Origin: Anoxybacillus tengchongensis
Lineage (GTDB): Bacteria > Bacillota > Bacilli > Bacillales > Anoxybacillaceae
Assembly: GCF_014201585.1 (NCBI RefSeq)
Contig: NZ_JACHES010000004.1
Span: forward strand, 1-64,000
Reading direction: 5' to 3'
Length of the DNA: 64,000 nt
The translations under genes were made by a program, and so were the position numbers. The first letter of the stretch is position 1. Every line of letters begins with the position of its first letter. Positions 33,761-42,983 of this stretch are shown piece after piece. The notes below the pieces were generated by a model. It did no database searches. It worked only from the letters and a program-made list of their open reading frames with translations, and was not told where the DNA came from.

Positions 33761-34697
33761 AAAAATAACGTTTCTTCCAAAAAACAAACGCCGTAATACT
33801 CGAAAGAACGAAAGAAATACTTAAAGCAACTAAATATGCATACGGCTTATCTTGATATGGGATCGGAACATTCATCCCATAAAAGCTTGTCACCATCGTT
33901 GGGAAGGAGATGACAATTGTAATTGCAGCTAAAAATTTCATAACAATGTTTAAATTATTTGAAATGACGGAAGCGAATGCATCCATCATCCCACTTAAAA
34001 TGCTACTATATACTTCTGTCATCTCAATAGCTTGCTTATTTTCAATAATGACATCTTCTAGCAATTCTTGGTCATCTTCATACATCCGCAAATAATTTAA
34101 ACGAAGTAACCGTTCCATCACGATATTATTTGCTTTTAATGATGTCGTAAAATAAACGAGACTCTTTTCTAAACTGAGTAAAGAAAACAACTCTTTATTT
34201 TGCATCGATTGATGCAGCTGTTTTTCAATTTCGCTTGTTTTTCGATTAATTTGCTTTAAGTATCTTAAGTAATACGTAGAAATCATATATAACATTTGTA
34301 ACGCAAAACGCGTTTTCATATACGTATAAAAATGCTTCACCTTATTTTTTGTAAACTCCTCAAAAATTGGATTTTCTTGAAGGCAAACAGTAATAAAACA
34401 GATGTTTGTAATAATCATTCCAATTGGAATGGTTTCATATGTTGGAATGTTTCCCTCATCGTACGTAATAATTGGAATGTCAACGATGATGAGCACATGG
34501 TTGTCTTCTTTTTCGATGCGTGACCGCTCTTCATCATCTAATGCATCTTTAATCGAGTCAATCGGAATATTAAGATGCTCTGCGATGTAGCGAATTTCAC
34601 TTTCTGTTGGAGAAACGAGGTTTACCCAACAGCCGTTTTTGAGCTCATGAATTTCCTCTAATTTTCCTTGATCATTAGATAAATAAATGTTCATCAT
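33759..34697 (-). CDS. corA: CorA-family divalent cation transporter
   Basis: 312 aa. Large cytosolic N-terminal domain, long helices, then two C-terminal membrane segments with the signature FYGMN between them and a basic KKRYF end. Imports Mg2+, possibly Co2+ or Ni2+, as a pentamer. ATG 34697 has GGGGGAGTTACGCC upstream; the longer in-frame extension covers the leader region and is rejected. Confidence 0.92.
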   Translation of the reverse strand: MMNIYLSNDQGKLEEIHELKNGCWVNLVSPTESEIRYIAEHLNIPIDSIKDALDDEERSRIEKEDNHVLIIVDIPIITYDEGNIPTYETIPIGMIITNICFITVCLQENPIFEEFTKNKVKHFYTYMKTRFALQMLYMISTYYLRYLKQINRKTSEIEKQLHQSMQNKELFSLLSLEKSLVYFTTSLKANNIVMERLLRLNYLRMYEDDQELLEDVIIENKQAIEMTEVYSSILSGMMDAFASVISNNLNIVMKFLAAITIVISFPTMVTSFYGMNVPIPYQDKPYAYLVALSISFVLSSITAFVFWKKRYF

Positions 34698-34719
34698 GGC
34701 GTAACTCCCCCTATCTTCT

Positions 34720-34854
34720 CTACAAGAGGTAAGCGCCACTTTTTTGTCGTTGGAGCGCCTGTTTCGTTTGTGAGCAGTACGTTCCAGCGCCAAAAAACGA
34801 AGCTACTTCCCCTATTATTGCTGGTTCTGGTTCATTCGTGTTCGCCCTGCTCAT
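34720..34854 (-). CDS. Possible 44-aa leader ORF upstream of corA
   Basis: ATG 34854 to TAG 34720, 22 bp before the corA start. Peptide begins MSRANTNEPEPAIIGEVASF and contains GTYCSQTKQALQRQ. AAGGAG lies 13 bp upstream, too far for a strong site. Its DNA carries three near-repeats around GGCGCT. Could be a translated leader, a real small gene or chance; I recognise no family. Confidence 0.3.
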   Translation of the reverse strand: MSRANTNEPEPAIIGEVASFFGAGTYCSQTKQALQRQKSGAYLL

Positions 34855-35019
34855 AACGGAACTGTCACTCCTTTCGCTTTCACAGTCATTACGGATTAAT
34901 GATACATGTTTTGCCACCATTTGTATAGTTCCTTTTTTATTTTTTCTTGAATCGAGTATTCAAAAATAGAAAAATGCTTCTCGTTCTTTTATAATCATTG
35001 ATGAAGGATGGTGAACATA

Positions 35020-35307
35020 ATGAACATATACATGTGTGATCGAGCGTTTCAGTGGTATAAAGAAGAACTCCAATTACAGCGTGGGGACTATGTTCGTTTT
35101 TTCGCTCGATATGGTGGGTGTAGTAACGTACAAAAAGGCTTTTCCCTAGGAGTGAATAAGGAAGAACCAATCGATGTAGCCGTAACGTTAGAAAAAGAGG
35201 GCATCATCTTTTTTATCGAACAAAACGATATGTGGTATTTTGATGGTCACGATTTACATATTGAGTTTGATGAAAAACAAAACGAACCGATATTTATATA
35301 TAGATAA
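35020..35307 (+). CDS. yneR: HesB/YneR-family protein
   Basis: 95 aa with WYKEELQLQRGDYVRFFARY, then GGCSNVQKGFSLGV and WYFDGHDLHIEFD. Matches the HesB-like YneR family of bacilli, a small A-type iron-sulfur-related fold that keeps one of the usual Cys. Role unproven. ATG 35020 with GGTG 6 bp upstream; an earlier ATG at 35008 overlaps that site. Confidence 0.85.
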   Translation: MNIYMCDRAFQWYKEELQLQRGDYVRFFARYGGCSNVQKGFSLGVNKEEPIDVAVTLEKEGIIFFIEQNDMWYFDGHDLHIEFDEKQNEPIFIYR

Positions 35308-35328
35308 AAGCGGGCTCTCCCGCTTTTA
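35301..35328. terminator. Bidirectional terminator
   Basis: Perfect GATAAAAGCGGG / CCCGCTTTTATC between convergent yneR and yneP. Confidence 0.85.
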
Positions 35329-35745
35329 TCTCTTTTTTGCGCGTTCATACGCTTCGTGCCAATCGGGAAAATATTTTCTAATTAAAACAGGTTGAAACGT
35401 TTCTTTCGTTACACAAACATGTTTCGAAGTTGCTGTTGCTGCGATTTCATTCGTTGGAGTTAATACTTCATACCCATAAACAACTCGAATACCATCGTAT
35501 GATTCCACCCATGTTTTGACTGTAGCTGTTTCTCCGTATCGTAACGGTTTTTTATAAGAGATTTGTAAATCTATAACCGGGGACACAATTCCCCGTTTCT
35601 CCATGTCAGCATATTGAAAACCAAGCTGTTGAATAAAATAAGCTCGTCCTATTTCTAGCCAAATTAAGTAATTCGCATGATAGACAATCCCCATTTGATC
35701 TGTTTCTGCATAACGAACCTCAATCTCTTTTTGCGAAATGATCAT
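35326..35745 (-). CDS. yneP: 4-hydroxybenzoyl-CoA-type thioesterase (YneP-like)
   Basis: 139-aa single hotdog domain. The catalytic motif RYAETDQMGIVYHANYLIWLE with Asp in DQMG is intact; ends DWHEAYERAKKR. Hydrolyses acyl-CoA thioesters, natural substrate unknown. ATG 35745. Between tlp and yneR, as in B. subtilis. Confidence 0.88.
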   Translation of the reverse strand: MIISQKEIEVRYAETDQMGIVYHANYLIWLEIGRAYFIQQLGFQYADMEKRGIVSPVIDLQISYKKPLRYGETATVKTWVESYDGIRVVYGYEVLTPTNEIAATATSKHVCVTKETFQPVLIRKYFPDWHEAYERAKKR

Positions 35746-35848
35746 ATTTTTCTCACTCTCCAAAATCACGATACTGTATCATCATTTTACCATAAACATG
35801 AGAAATGTAGAAAATCTACCCTTATAACGAAACAAAAGAAAACATACA

Positions 35849-35872
35849 AAAAGCCGCACGTATGCGGCTTTT
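35849..35872 (-). terminator. tlp terminator
   Basis: AAAAGCCGCA / TGCGGCTTTT with 4-nt loop. Confidence 0.85.
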
Positions 35873-36098
35873 ACAATTCATATCCATTTTCTCGCGCTTT
35901 TGCCTCATCTTTAATTTCCGCTCGCATCGCTTCAATCGCCTCTTCGCGACGGTGATTTTTTTCTCTAATTTTTTCGCGCTCCTCTGGACTAGCAAATGCC
36001 ATTGTTTCTTCTGCCTTCTCAATATTTTCGAGCGTGTTTTGTACCATGTCTTGTAACTTCTCTACATTATCGCGACGGTCATCATGATTAGGCTTCAT
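35871..36098 (-). CDS. tlp: Small acid-soluble spore protein Tlp
   Basis: 75 aa: start KPNHDDRRDNVEKLQDMVQN, then a charged helix and ...AKARENGYEL. Tlp is a minor spore-core protein made in the forespore. ATG 36098 after AAGGAGGATGATCAA. Follows sspN. Confidence 0.93.
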   Translation of the reverse strand: MKPNHDDRRDNVEKLQDMVQNTLENIEKAEETMAFASPEEREKIREKNHRREEAIEAMRAEIKDEAKARENGYEL

Positions 36099-36206
36099 TT
36101 GATCATCCTCCTTATTAAAATAAAAATGTACACCCTTTATCGTGTACGTTTTTTTTTACGTTATACATATTATTTTGTTTATCATAAAAAAATTATGTAA
36201 ACTATA

Positions 36207-36230
36207 ATAAGGGCGAACATTCGCCCTTAT
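36207..36230 (-). terminator. sspN terminator
   Basis: ATAAGGGCGA / TCGCCCTTAT with 4-nt loop directly after the stop. Confidence 0.8.
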
Positions 36231-36373
36231 CATTCCCCTTTCGTTTGAATCACTTGTGGATGTTGACCAGATTGATCTTGCATTTGCTTTCCTTTATTGC
36301 CACCGGCTGCTCTCGATTTCGTTCCAATATGTTGCGGCACAAATGGCTGTTGATTACTTTTTGGATTACCCAT
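36230..36373 (-). CDS. sspN: Small acid-soluble spore protein N
   Basis: 47 aa: [20 protein letters not shown], then [20 protein letters not shown]. Gln/Pro/basic composition and sequence match SspN, a forespore-made minor SASP. GAGGGGGATGAAAA site before ATG 36373. Upstream of tlp in the same direction. Confidence 0.92.
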   Translation of the reverse strand: MGNPKSNQQPFVPQHIGTKSRAAGGNKGKQMQDQSGQHPQVIQTKGE

Positions 36374-36407
36374 TTTTCATCCCCCTCTCCTTTGTAGTAT
36401 GACCACA

Positions 36408-36539
36408 TTACTCTGCTTTATGAAGCCAGCGTGATTCCATTTTCTCTTCCAATTTTTCTAATGCACGTACATCATTCAATAACTGTCGCTTATTTTCCAG
36501 TACTAGCTCTGCAAATGTTCGTTTTCTTATTTTCCGCAT
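36408..36539 (-). CDS. FbpB-family small basic protein
   Basis: 43 aa: MRKIRKRTFAELVLENKRQL, then LNDVRALEKLEEKMESR. Matches the FbpB (Fur-regulated basic protein) family, which in B. subtilis aids the iron-sparing small RNA FsrA. I see no Fur box upstream, so iron control is not supported here. ATG 36539 after TAGGTG. Confidence 0.75.
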   Translation of the reverse strand: MRKIRKRTFAELVLENKRQLLNDVRALEKLEEKMESRWLHKAE

Positions 36540-36601
36540 CACGTATTCACCTACTTTTTGTTTTTTTCTATCTTTTCCAAACATAATGAAAAATATACAA
36601 A

Positions 36602-36626
36602 AAATAGCCGACTGCCTCGGCTATTT
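36602..36626 (-). terminator. yneN-like terminator
   Basis: AAATAGCCGA / TCGGCTATTT with a T-rich tail; includes the stop region. Confidence 0.8.
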
Positions 36627-37136
36627 CCCCCATTTTTCTGCATATCGCACCATTTGTTCGTATGACATGGGACCAATTTGTTTTTCACGAATAATTCCTT
36701 GGTGGTCGATAATAAACGATGTGGGAATCGGTTGAATGTCATATTGTTTCATCACATCGCCATCAACATCTAATACAACTGGAAACGTTAAACGGTAATC
36801 TTTAATAAACTCACGTACCTTTTCTTGTGAATCTCTCACCATTACATTTACAGCTAAAATTTCTACTTGTTGACCATACCGTTCATAAAATTTTTGCATA
36901 TCTGGCATTTCTGCACGACACGGCGGACACCACGTCGCCCAAAAATTCACAATAACCGCTTTTCCGCGCAGTTGTGAAAGTTGAACCGTTTTCCCGTCGG
37001 TTGTTTGTAAGGAAAAATCAGGAGCCTTCATTCCTACATGAATACCGGTTTCTATCGTTTGTCTTTCCGTCATATGTTCCCAAAGCATATATGCAAAAAA
37101 ACTAAATAAAACCATGATGGCAAACCACTTTTTCAT
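36621..37136 (-). CDS. yneN: TlpA/ResA-type thiol-disulfide oxidoreductase (YneN)
   Basis: 171 aa. One N-terminal anchor helix, then an extracytoplasmic thioredoxin domain with active site WATWCPPCRAEMP and cis-Pro loop IQPIPTSFIID. Membrane-tethered reductase like YneN/ResA/StoA. ATG 37136 lies 7 bp after AGGGTAGG. Same neighbourhood as B. subtilis yneN. Confidence 0.9.
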   Translation of the reverse strand: MKKWFAIMVLFSFFAYMLWEHMTERQTIETGIHVGMKAPDFSLQTTDGKTVQLSQLRGKAVIVNFWATWCPPCRAEMPDMQKFYERYGQQVEILAVNVMVRDSQEKVREFIKDYRLTFPVVLDVDGDVMKQYDIQPIPTSFIIDHQGIIREKQIGPMSYEQMVRYAEKWGK

Positions 37137-37171
37137 CAACATACCTACCCTTCTATTTATCATCTCATAAG

Positions 37172-37191
37172 AAAAGGCGCATGTGCGCCTT
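37172..37191 (-). terminator. Terminator of the 46-aa gene
   Basis: AAGGCGCA / TGCGCCTT with 2-nt loop, T-run on minus strand. Confidence 0.7.
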
Positions 37192-37330
37192 ATCGAATAT
37201 TTTTGTGTTCATTGCTCATTTTTGTTACTTCCACTTCAGCATATGAAGCAAATTCGTTATTGAAGTCATTTTTTTGCTTGGCGTTATTGTTTCGTTGTGC
37301 ATTTGCGTTTCCTAATTTTGTTCGTCCCAT
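37190..37330 (-). CDS. Putative gamma-type small acid-soluble spore protein
   Basis: 46 aa, Asn-rich: MGRTKLGNANAQRNNNAKQK, then NDFNNEFASYAEVEV. The AQ...R..N ... F..EFAS pattern resembles one repeat of gamma-type SASPs (SspE), including the EFAS cleavage region. Short for that family, so the call is tentative. Good AGGAGGGTGTGAAACA site. Confidence 0.55.
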   Translation of the reverse strand: MGRTKLGNANAQRNNNAKQKNDFNNEFASYAEVEVTKMSNEHKNIR

Positions 37331-37386
37331 TGTTTCACACCCTCCTTTTCGTACACGAATAGTATGCACGAACGGGACGTTTTACA

Positions 37387-37659
37387 CTACGATGATTGAT
37401 TATTTAATTTTTGGACATATTCCTTTACCATGTCAACCGTCACATATTTTCGTTGTGGTACGATTCCGTTTTTCGCTAGTTCATTTATTTGTTTTGTCAC
37501 TTCGTTAATCTTGTGTACAGAAAATGACTCTCCTCGTTGACATAAAGCAACTGCTTCTTCAATATACATCTCCCGTTTCAAATCTAGCTCGACAAATGCT
37601 CGAACGAGTGCGTGTTGTTTTTGTGAATGCGCTGTAATTGCTTGATGAACTTCACTCAT
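37387..37659 (-). CDS. ypbS: YpbS-like protein (DUF2533)
   Basis: 90 aa, soluble, helical (SEVHQAITAHSQKQHALVRA; VTKQINELAKNGIVP). Position right after dynA matches ypbS of B. subtilis; function unknown. Its start overlaps the dynA stop by 8 bp, so it is translationally coupled and may work with DynA. Confidence 0.8.
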   Translation of the reverse strand: MSEVHQAITAHSQKQHALVRAFVELDLKREMYIEEAVALCQRGESFSVHKINEVTKQINELAKNGIVPQRKYVTVDMVKEYVQKLNNQSS

Positions 37660-40600
37660 CATTCATTCCTCCAATCATATCATAAATGCGTTGCAATTCA
37701 TCTATTGATGCTTGAGCGGTTAATGCCAAAAGCAAACCAGCAAAATGTTCATTCATCTGTTCACACATATGACAATGAAGCCGGTCAATAACGGTATTCC
37801 ATTGTTTTGTATAATGCGCAAGCAAGCGTTGTTTTTGTTCATTTATATACGTTGCAACCGGCTCGTGTAATTGTCGTTCTAATTGCTCTTTCATCAATCG
37901 CTTTTCATCTTTTTCAAAAAATGATTTCGCATTTTTGTACAACGATAGCGCTTGTTTAAATATGCTGCGCTCTAGTTGTTCAAAAGCAAGCGGAAATTCC
38001 AATGTTGGAAAAACAGGAAGATCCACTTTTGTTACAATGAGATCATGAACTTCCTTCCACTGTTTCTCTAACGCCATAAAATGAAGATCATAACGTTTGC
38101 TTATAAATGCTTCCATTCGCAAGCTAGTCGCCCGCATTTCTTGCGCCAAATCAAATCCAATGGAATACAACAATTCGTCTAAACATAATTGTAACACTTT
38201 TTTTATATTTGCTTGTCGATCATGAAGAACGGACGGATTAAACGACTCTTTAAACCAATCTGGCAAACGGAAAAAAACGCGCTGTTGAATGTAATAAACC
38301 AACTCGTTCAATTCTTGTTCGATTGCATGAATGTCATGATTTGTTTCGTATTGTTCGATAATCCGCTCAAGCTGTTGTTGCTCTTGTTGCAATGTTTGTA
38401 GCTTCTTGCGCTTTATATCATCGCTTTGTTTTGCTTCCGCAATATATTCTGCTAACCGTTTGTGCGCTTGTTTCATTTGTAAACGAACGGAAGCTATCGC
38501 TAATGAACCGATTTCTTGACGAATAAACGGATAAAATGCCTGCTCAAACGTGCTCATTCCTGAATTCGATAATACGTCATGTTTGAATGTTTCCCCGTTC
38601 TTTTCGGCAAGCGCCCATTTACTCGATAATGGAAAAAGACGAGGATGACGAATACCAAATTGTAAAAGCTGATCTTTCACATAGTGAACAACGGCTTGTA
38701 ATTCCTCTGTTGTATGAGCTAAATCAGCTGCATTAATGATAAAAAACATTTTATCTAAACTAAACGTATCTTTTACCCGACCAAGCTGAATTAAAAATTC
38801 GCGATCCGCTTTTGAAAACGCATGGTTATAATATGTGACAAAGAAAATCGCATCGGCATTTTTAATGTAGTTAAATGCGACCCCTGTATGACGAGCGTTG
38901 ACAGAATCTGCTCCTGGTGTATCAACAAGAATGATGTTTTCACGAGTTAATGGGCAATCATAATACAGCTCAATCCATTCAACAAAACACGATTTCGTTT
39001 CATTCGCTACATATTCGCGAAATTGCTCAAGTGAAATCGTAAGCAAGTGTCCAAGCTTTTCTTTCATTTGTTCATACCCACGCACAACGGCTTGTAAAAA
39101 CGCCCAATGTACGCGTTCTTTTGCTTCAACATGGTGATTGCAAATCGCATTTGCGCTTTCTTCAATCGCCTCTTGTAATGAGTGAACTTGTATACCGAAA
39201 AAACGCAAAGAGTGTTGCAAATCGTTTAAAAGCTGTTGCTCCGTTTTCACTTGTACGACAACTGTTCCATGTGGATGCTCATCTGTTGGTGGAACAATTT
39301 TATTAATTGTCGCCGTTGTTGGATGTGGCGAAACAGGTAAGACGTGTTCGCCAATTAACGCATTTGCAAACGAAGATTTTCCAGCACTAAAAGCTCCGAA
39401 TAGGGCAATCGTAAACGTCCGTTGTTGAAGCTGCCGAACCTTTTCGTTCATTTCTTTCGCTAATTGTTTCAATCCTTCAATCGGAGCAATCATTTGGCTA
39501 ACCGTACGCAATTTTTCAATCATTTGTTCAACCGTCTCGCTCGTCGTTTGTGCTGGTGGAATTGGATGTTCTTCTTGTATCTTTTCGTTCGCACGGGAAA
39601 CTTCTTCTGTCTTTCGTTTGCTTTCTCGCATCATAAACGTCTCGTGAATAAACGGATAAACTGCTTCATCGCTTAGTGGCATTGCTGTTTCAACAGTTTT
39701 TCGCAACTGTTGACGAGTATGTTCACGTTGACGCGCAAGTTGTTTTAATCGTTCCCAACGCGAATGTTCCTCCGTGAGCTGTGCAAGTTGTTGCTCATAC
39801 ATCGCTAATTGTTGTTGTGCTTTTCCTTTGTTAATCATTTGATCCACTACTTGAAGGGCTACGTCGCGATATAGCCGTTTGATTTCGGTTGCTATATCGT
39901 TCGTATACGTTAACACATAATCTCCTGTTACAAGCGGTTGATTCGTTTTCTGTTCAACAAGCCATTGTTTAGAAAATGGAACTTTTAATTGTTGAATGTG
40001 ATGTAACAATTCATGATCACGGATATCATATTGCTCGTAAAACCGTTTCAACAAGTCACGAATGTGCCATTCCAACTGACTTTCAATTTTTTTATGTAAA
40101 TCTTTATAAAAAGCACTCAATCTTTTTTCTCGTTCTTCCTCGGTTTTTTTCTTTGTAAATAAAAAGCCGACTTTAAAATCAGGTTGACATGCTTCTAAAT
40201 AGGCACGCGCATACTCCCTCGTTTCATAAGGCATCATGTAGGCGTTATCTAATGTTGTTGCTAGCTGCTGTTCAACCTGTTGCTTAGCGGTTGACCATGT
40301 TTTCTTTATGTCATTAATCGTTTGCTCTATTTCTTCGATCTTTTTCAAAAGTTCCTGTTCATTATTGAACGAAAGCAATTGACGAATGTTTTGTTCTTCT
40401 TCTTCCTGTTGCGCAATCACTACTTGCATATGGTTATCAATCATTTGCTCGACCGCAATATGTATACTTTGTTGAAGTCGCTTATTTTTCTCGCCAAAAA
40501 GCGACTGTAATAGTTGTTTTAATGCTTCAAACTCGTTATATACATGCTTCTTTTGTTTCAGCGACGTATAAAAAATGCGTTCAAATGCAACTCCCCACTG

Positions 40601-41278
40601 TTGAAACGCTTCTTCCACCGAGCGAGCAAACAGTGAAAACGGAAGCTCTTCTTCACGATGTTTATCAATTTGATTCACAACTAAGTATATCGTTTTTCCA
40701 TACTGTGATAACCGTTTTGTAAACTCGAAGTTCATTTCCGCTTGGACATGGTTGTAATCCATCACATAAAATATAACATCCGCTAAATGAAGAGCAGACT
40801 CTGTCGCCAAGCGATGAGCATCGTCTGTCGAATCAATACCTGGTGTATCCATCAGTACAATTCCACTTGGGATCGCATCTGTTTCATCGCTAATTTCAAT
40901 CATATCGATAGTATCACCGTCTCGACAAAACGTTTTTACTTCTTCATAATCGTAAGGAGCAACATATTCAATCGGCTGACTAGCTTTATAATATACGCGC
41001 GCATACGGCTTTCCTGCTTTTACTTTTACAAGATTTGCACTCGTTGGAATTGGACTAGATGGTAAAAGCGGAGCCCCAATCAATTCGTTAATTAAACTGG
41101 ACTTTCCAGCAGAAAAATGACCACAAAAAGCAATCGTAAACTCTCCATCATACGCTTTTTTAATTAATTGTTTTGTTTTTTTAGCTTGCACTGTGTCGCC
41201 TATCTCGACAAATTGATCATGAAGTGCAATTAAGCGGTATATCCATTGTTGCAACGGTTCTGTTTGTGTTTTTTGCAT
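37652..41278 (-). CDS. dynA: Two-headed bacterial dynamin-like protein DynA (YpbR)
   Basis: 1208 aa (B. subtilis protein about 1193). It carries two dynamin GTPase units fused in tandem: P-loops GHFSAGKSSL (about 53-62) and GAFSAGKSSF (about 620), each with a DTPG switch (LMDTPGID; LVDTPGAD) and an NQxD/NAAD guanine motif. Long coiled-coil stalks and hydrophobic paddles follow each head. In B. subtilis it fuses or stabilises membranes and protects against phage and antibiotics at the inner leaflet. ATG 41278 with TATGGGGAAAA upstream. Confidence 0.94.
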   Translation of the reverse strand: MQKTQTEPLQQWIYRLIALHDQFVEIGDTVQAKKTKQLIKKAYDGEFTIAFCGHFSAGKSSLINELIGAPLLPSSPIPTSANLVKVKAGKPYARVYYKASQPIEYVAPYDYEEVKTFCRDGDTIDMIEISDETDAIPSGIVLMDTPGIDSTDDAHRLATESALHLADVIFYVMDYNHVQAEMNFEFTKRLSQYGKTIYLVVNQIDKHREEELPFSLFARSVEEAFQQWGVAFERIFYTSLKQKKHVYNEFEALKQLLQSLFGEKNKRLQQSIHIAVEQMIDNHMQVVIAQQEEEEQNIRQLLSFNNEQELLKKIEEIEQTINDIKKTWSTAKQQVEQQLATTLDNAYMMPYETREYARAYLEACQPDFKVGFLFTKKKTEEEREKRLSAFYKDLHKKIESQLEWHIRDLLKRFYEQYDIRDHELLHHIQQLKVPFSKQWLVEQKTNQPLVTGDYVLTYTNDIATEIKRLYRDVALQVVDQMINKGKAQQQLAMYEQQLAQLTEEHSRWERLKQLARQREHTRQQLRKTVETAMPLSDEAVYPFIHETFMMRESKRKTEEVSRANEKIQEEHPIPPAQTTSETVEQMIEKLRTVSQMIAPIEGLKQLAKEMNEKVRQLQQRTFTIALFGAFSAGKSSFANALIGEHVLPVSPHPTTATINKIVPPTDEHPHGTVVVQVKTEQQLLNDLQHSLRFFGIQVHSLQEAIEESANAICNHHVEAKERVHWAFLQAVVRGYEQMKEKLGHLLTISLEQFREYVANETKSCFVEWIELYYDCPLTRENIILVDTPGADSVNARHTGVAFNYIKNADAIFFVTYYNHAFSKADREFLIQLGRVKDTFSLDKMFFIINAADLAHTTEELQAVVHYVKDQLLQFGIRHPRLFPLSSKWALAEKNGETFKHDVLSNSGMSTFEQAFYPFIRQEIGSLAIASVRLQMKQAHKRLAEYIAEAKQSDDIKRKKLQTLQQEQQQLERIIEQYETNHDIHAIEQELNELVYYIQQRVFFRLPDWFKESFNPSVLHDRQANIKKVLQLCLDELLYSIGFDLAQEMRATSLRMEAFISKRYDLHFMALEKQWKEVHDLIVTKVDLPVFPTLEFPLAFEQLERSIFKQALSLYKNAKSFFEKDEKRLMKEQLERQLHEPVATYINEQKQRLLAHYTKQWNTVIDRLHCHMCEQMNEHFAGLLLALTAQASIDELQRIYDMIGGMNDE

Positions 41279-41342
41279 TTTTCCCCATACCCCTTTTAAA
41301 AAATCTACCTTCATTTTACTGTAGTTCACAAAAAAAATACAT

Positions 41343-41371
41343 AAAAATTCCCCTACTTATGAGGGGATTTT
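41343..41371 (-). terminator. bpsB terminator
   Basis: AAAATCCCCT / AGGGGAATTTTT on the minus strand; overlaps the end of bpsB. Confidence 0.8.
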
Positions 41372-41859
41372 AATAAACGTAGCGCCTGTTCCTCCACACG
41401 AATACGGATCGATAAAAGGTACGCGTTCCATACTGTAAATATGAAAGCCGTCCAATATGCTTGAAACATAAGGGGAATAATAATAAATTCAAGGACAACA
41501 ACAAAATAATTGGGATGTCGAAACCATCGATATGGCCCTTTCTGTATCCGTTCTGTATTTGGCAATACAATAATTTTCGTATTCCAACACCGTCCAAGTG
41601 AAGCGATGATCCAAAAGCGAAACAGTTGTAAAATGATAAATATGTTAAACAAAAATGACCATAAAGTCGGTTCGCGTTTCTTCCTACCTTCCAGCAAAAG
41701 CGAAACAAAAAATAAACTATGCATACAAACGATATATTTATAATGATGTTGTCCAAATTCTTTTGCTCCTCTCTTCTTCATCCATCGTTCATTTCTTTTT
41801 GCCCAGTACAACTCAACAAATCGCTGAACAATTAAAAAGAAAAACACGTTCCATTTCAT
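41353..41859 (-). CDS. bpsB: Alkylpyrone O-methyltransferase (BpsB/YpbQ)
   Basis: 168-aa integral membrane protein of the isoprenylcysteine carboxyl-methyltransferase-like family: four to five helices and the SAM-site segment GPYRWFRHPNYFVVVLEF. In B. subtilis, BpsB methylates the triketide pyrones made by BpsA. ATG 41859 overlaps the bpsA stop by 4 bp (ATGA). Confidence 0.9.
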   Translation of the reverse strand: MKWNVFFFLIVQRFVELYWAKRNERWMKKRGAKEFGQHHYKYIVCMHSLFFVSLLLEGRKKREPTLWSFLFNIFIILQLFRFWIIASLGRCWNTKIIVLPNTERIQKGPYRWFRHPNYFVVVLEFIIIPLMFQAYWTAFIFTVWNAYLLSIRIRVEEQALRLLKSPHK

Positions 41860-42920
41860 GATTTTTCTCCCCATTTTAACAATAAAAGCTCACAGCTAAA
41901 TCCAGGCCCCATCGCCATCATTAAGCCATGTTGTTGAGTGATAGACTGTTGTAAAAAACGCCGTAAAACAGCAAGCACAGTCACAGACGACATATTTCCG
42001 TACTCCCGTAAAACATGAATCGCGTAAGTTAACTTATTTTCATCTATATGTAAACTATCTTGATAAGCATCAAGCACTTTTTTACCACCTGGATGTACAA
42101 CAAAATGTTCAATTTGCGAAACGTCAAACCCATTTTTCCGTAAAAACAATTCTACCATTCCACCAATCGATTGACGAATAATAGTCGGAATATGCCTAGA
42201 AAAAACCACGTAAAACCCTTTATCTTTTATATCCCACCCCATGACATCTTCCATGTTACGCATAAACATCGATTGCGTATCGATCACCTGTGGAGCTATA
42301 CTTCGCAACTGCACATCATCCCCTACAACACACGCACAACCTACTCCATCAGCAAATAGTGATGTGCCAATAAGATTGCTTTTTGACACATCGTCAAGTT
42401 GGAAGGTTAGGCTGCAAAATTCTATCGAAAGGACAAGCACTTTCGCTTTTGGATATGCCCGACAATAATCTGCCGCGCGAGCAATGCCGGCTGCTCCCCC
42501 TGCACATCCAAGTCCCCATATAGGAATTCGTTTCGTATGTATCGAAAAAGGTAGCTCGTTCATTATTCTCGCCTCAATGCTCGGTGTAGCAATCCCAGTT
42601 GTCGAAATATAAAAGATGGCTTCAATATCTTCAAAATGAATATTGGCGCTCTGTAAACAACGTTCGATTGCCTCTTTCCCATATCGAACGGCATGTTCAA
42701 TATACAGTGCGTTTTTTTCAGCAAATGAGTGCTCTGTCATATACCAATCTAATGGTTGTACAAACGTCCTTGATTGAATATGGTCGTGTTCAAAAATGCA
42801 CAATAGACGGTCAATATGTTCATAACGATGTTGAAACATACATTTTATTGCATTCATCACTTCTTTTTGTGAAACGCGATAAGGAAGTTCAGCTAATTCC
42901 ACTGCAGCGATGCTTGGCAT
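41856..42920 (-). CDS. bpsA: Type III polyketide synthase (BpsA)
   Basis: 354-aa chalcone-synthase-like enzyme. Catalytic Cys139 in IPIWGLGCAGGAAG, His in FVVHPGGKKVL and Asn in YGNMSSVTVL form the triad. In B. subtilis it condenses fatty acyl-CoA with malonyl-CoA to alkylpyrones. Order bpsA-bpsB-dynA-ypbS is as in B. subtilis. ATG 42920 has AAAGGAGGGGAATGA before it. Confidence 0.93.
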   Translation of the reverse strand: MPSIAAVELAELPYRVSQKEVMNAIKCMFQHRYEHIDRLLCIFEHDHIQSRTFVQPLDWYMTEHSFAEKNALYIEHAVRYGKEAIERCLQSANIHFEDIEAIFYISTTGIATPSIEARIMNELPFSIHTKRIPIWGLGCAGGAAGIARAADYCRAYPKAKVLVLSIEFCSLTFQLDDVSKSNLIGTSLFADGVGCACVVGDDVQLRSIAPQVIDTQSMFMRNMEDVMGWDIKDKGFYVVFSRHIPTIIRQSIGGMVELFLRKNGFDVSQIEHFVVHPGGKKVLDAYQDSLHIDENKLTYAIHVLREYGNMSSVTVLAVLRRFLQQSITQQHGLMMAMGPGFSCELLLLKWGEKS

Positions 42921-42983
42921 TCATTCCCCTCCTTTCATTAATGATAATATTTTTCTTATAAAACAATTTTATACATATTAAGT

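Noticed and set aside
34698-34900. M-box (Mg2+ riboswitch) before corA
   Set aside because: The conserved GGTGAGGCTCC-type core of the M-box is missing.
36540-36600. Fur box before the FbpB-like gene
   Set aside because: No sequence close to the TGATAATNATTATCA consensus was found.
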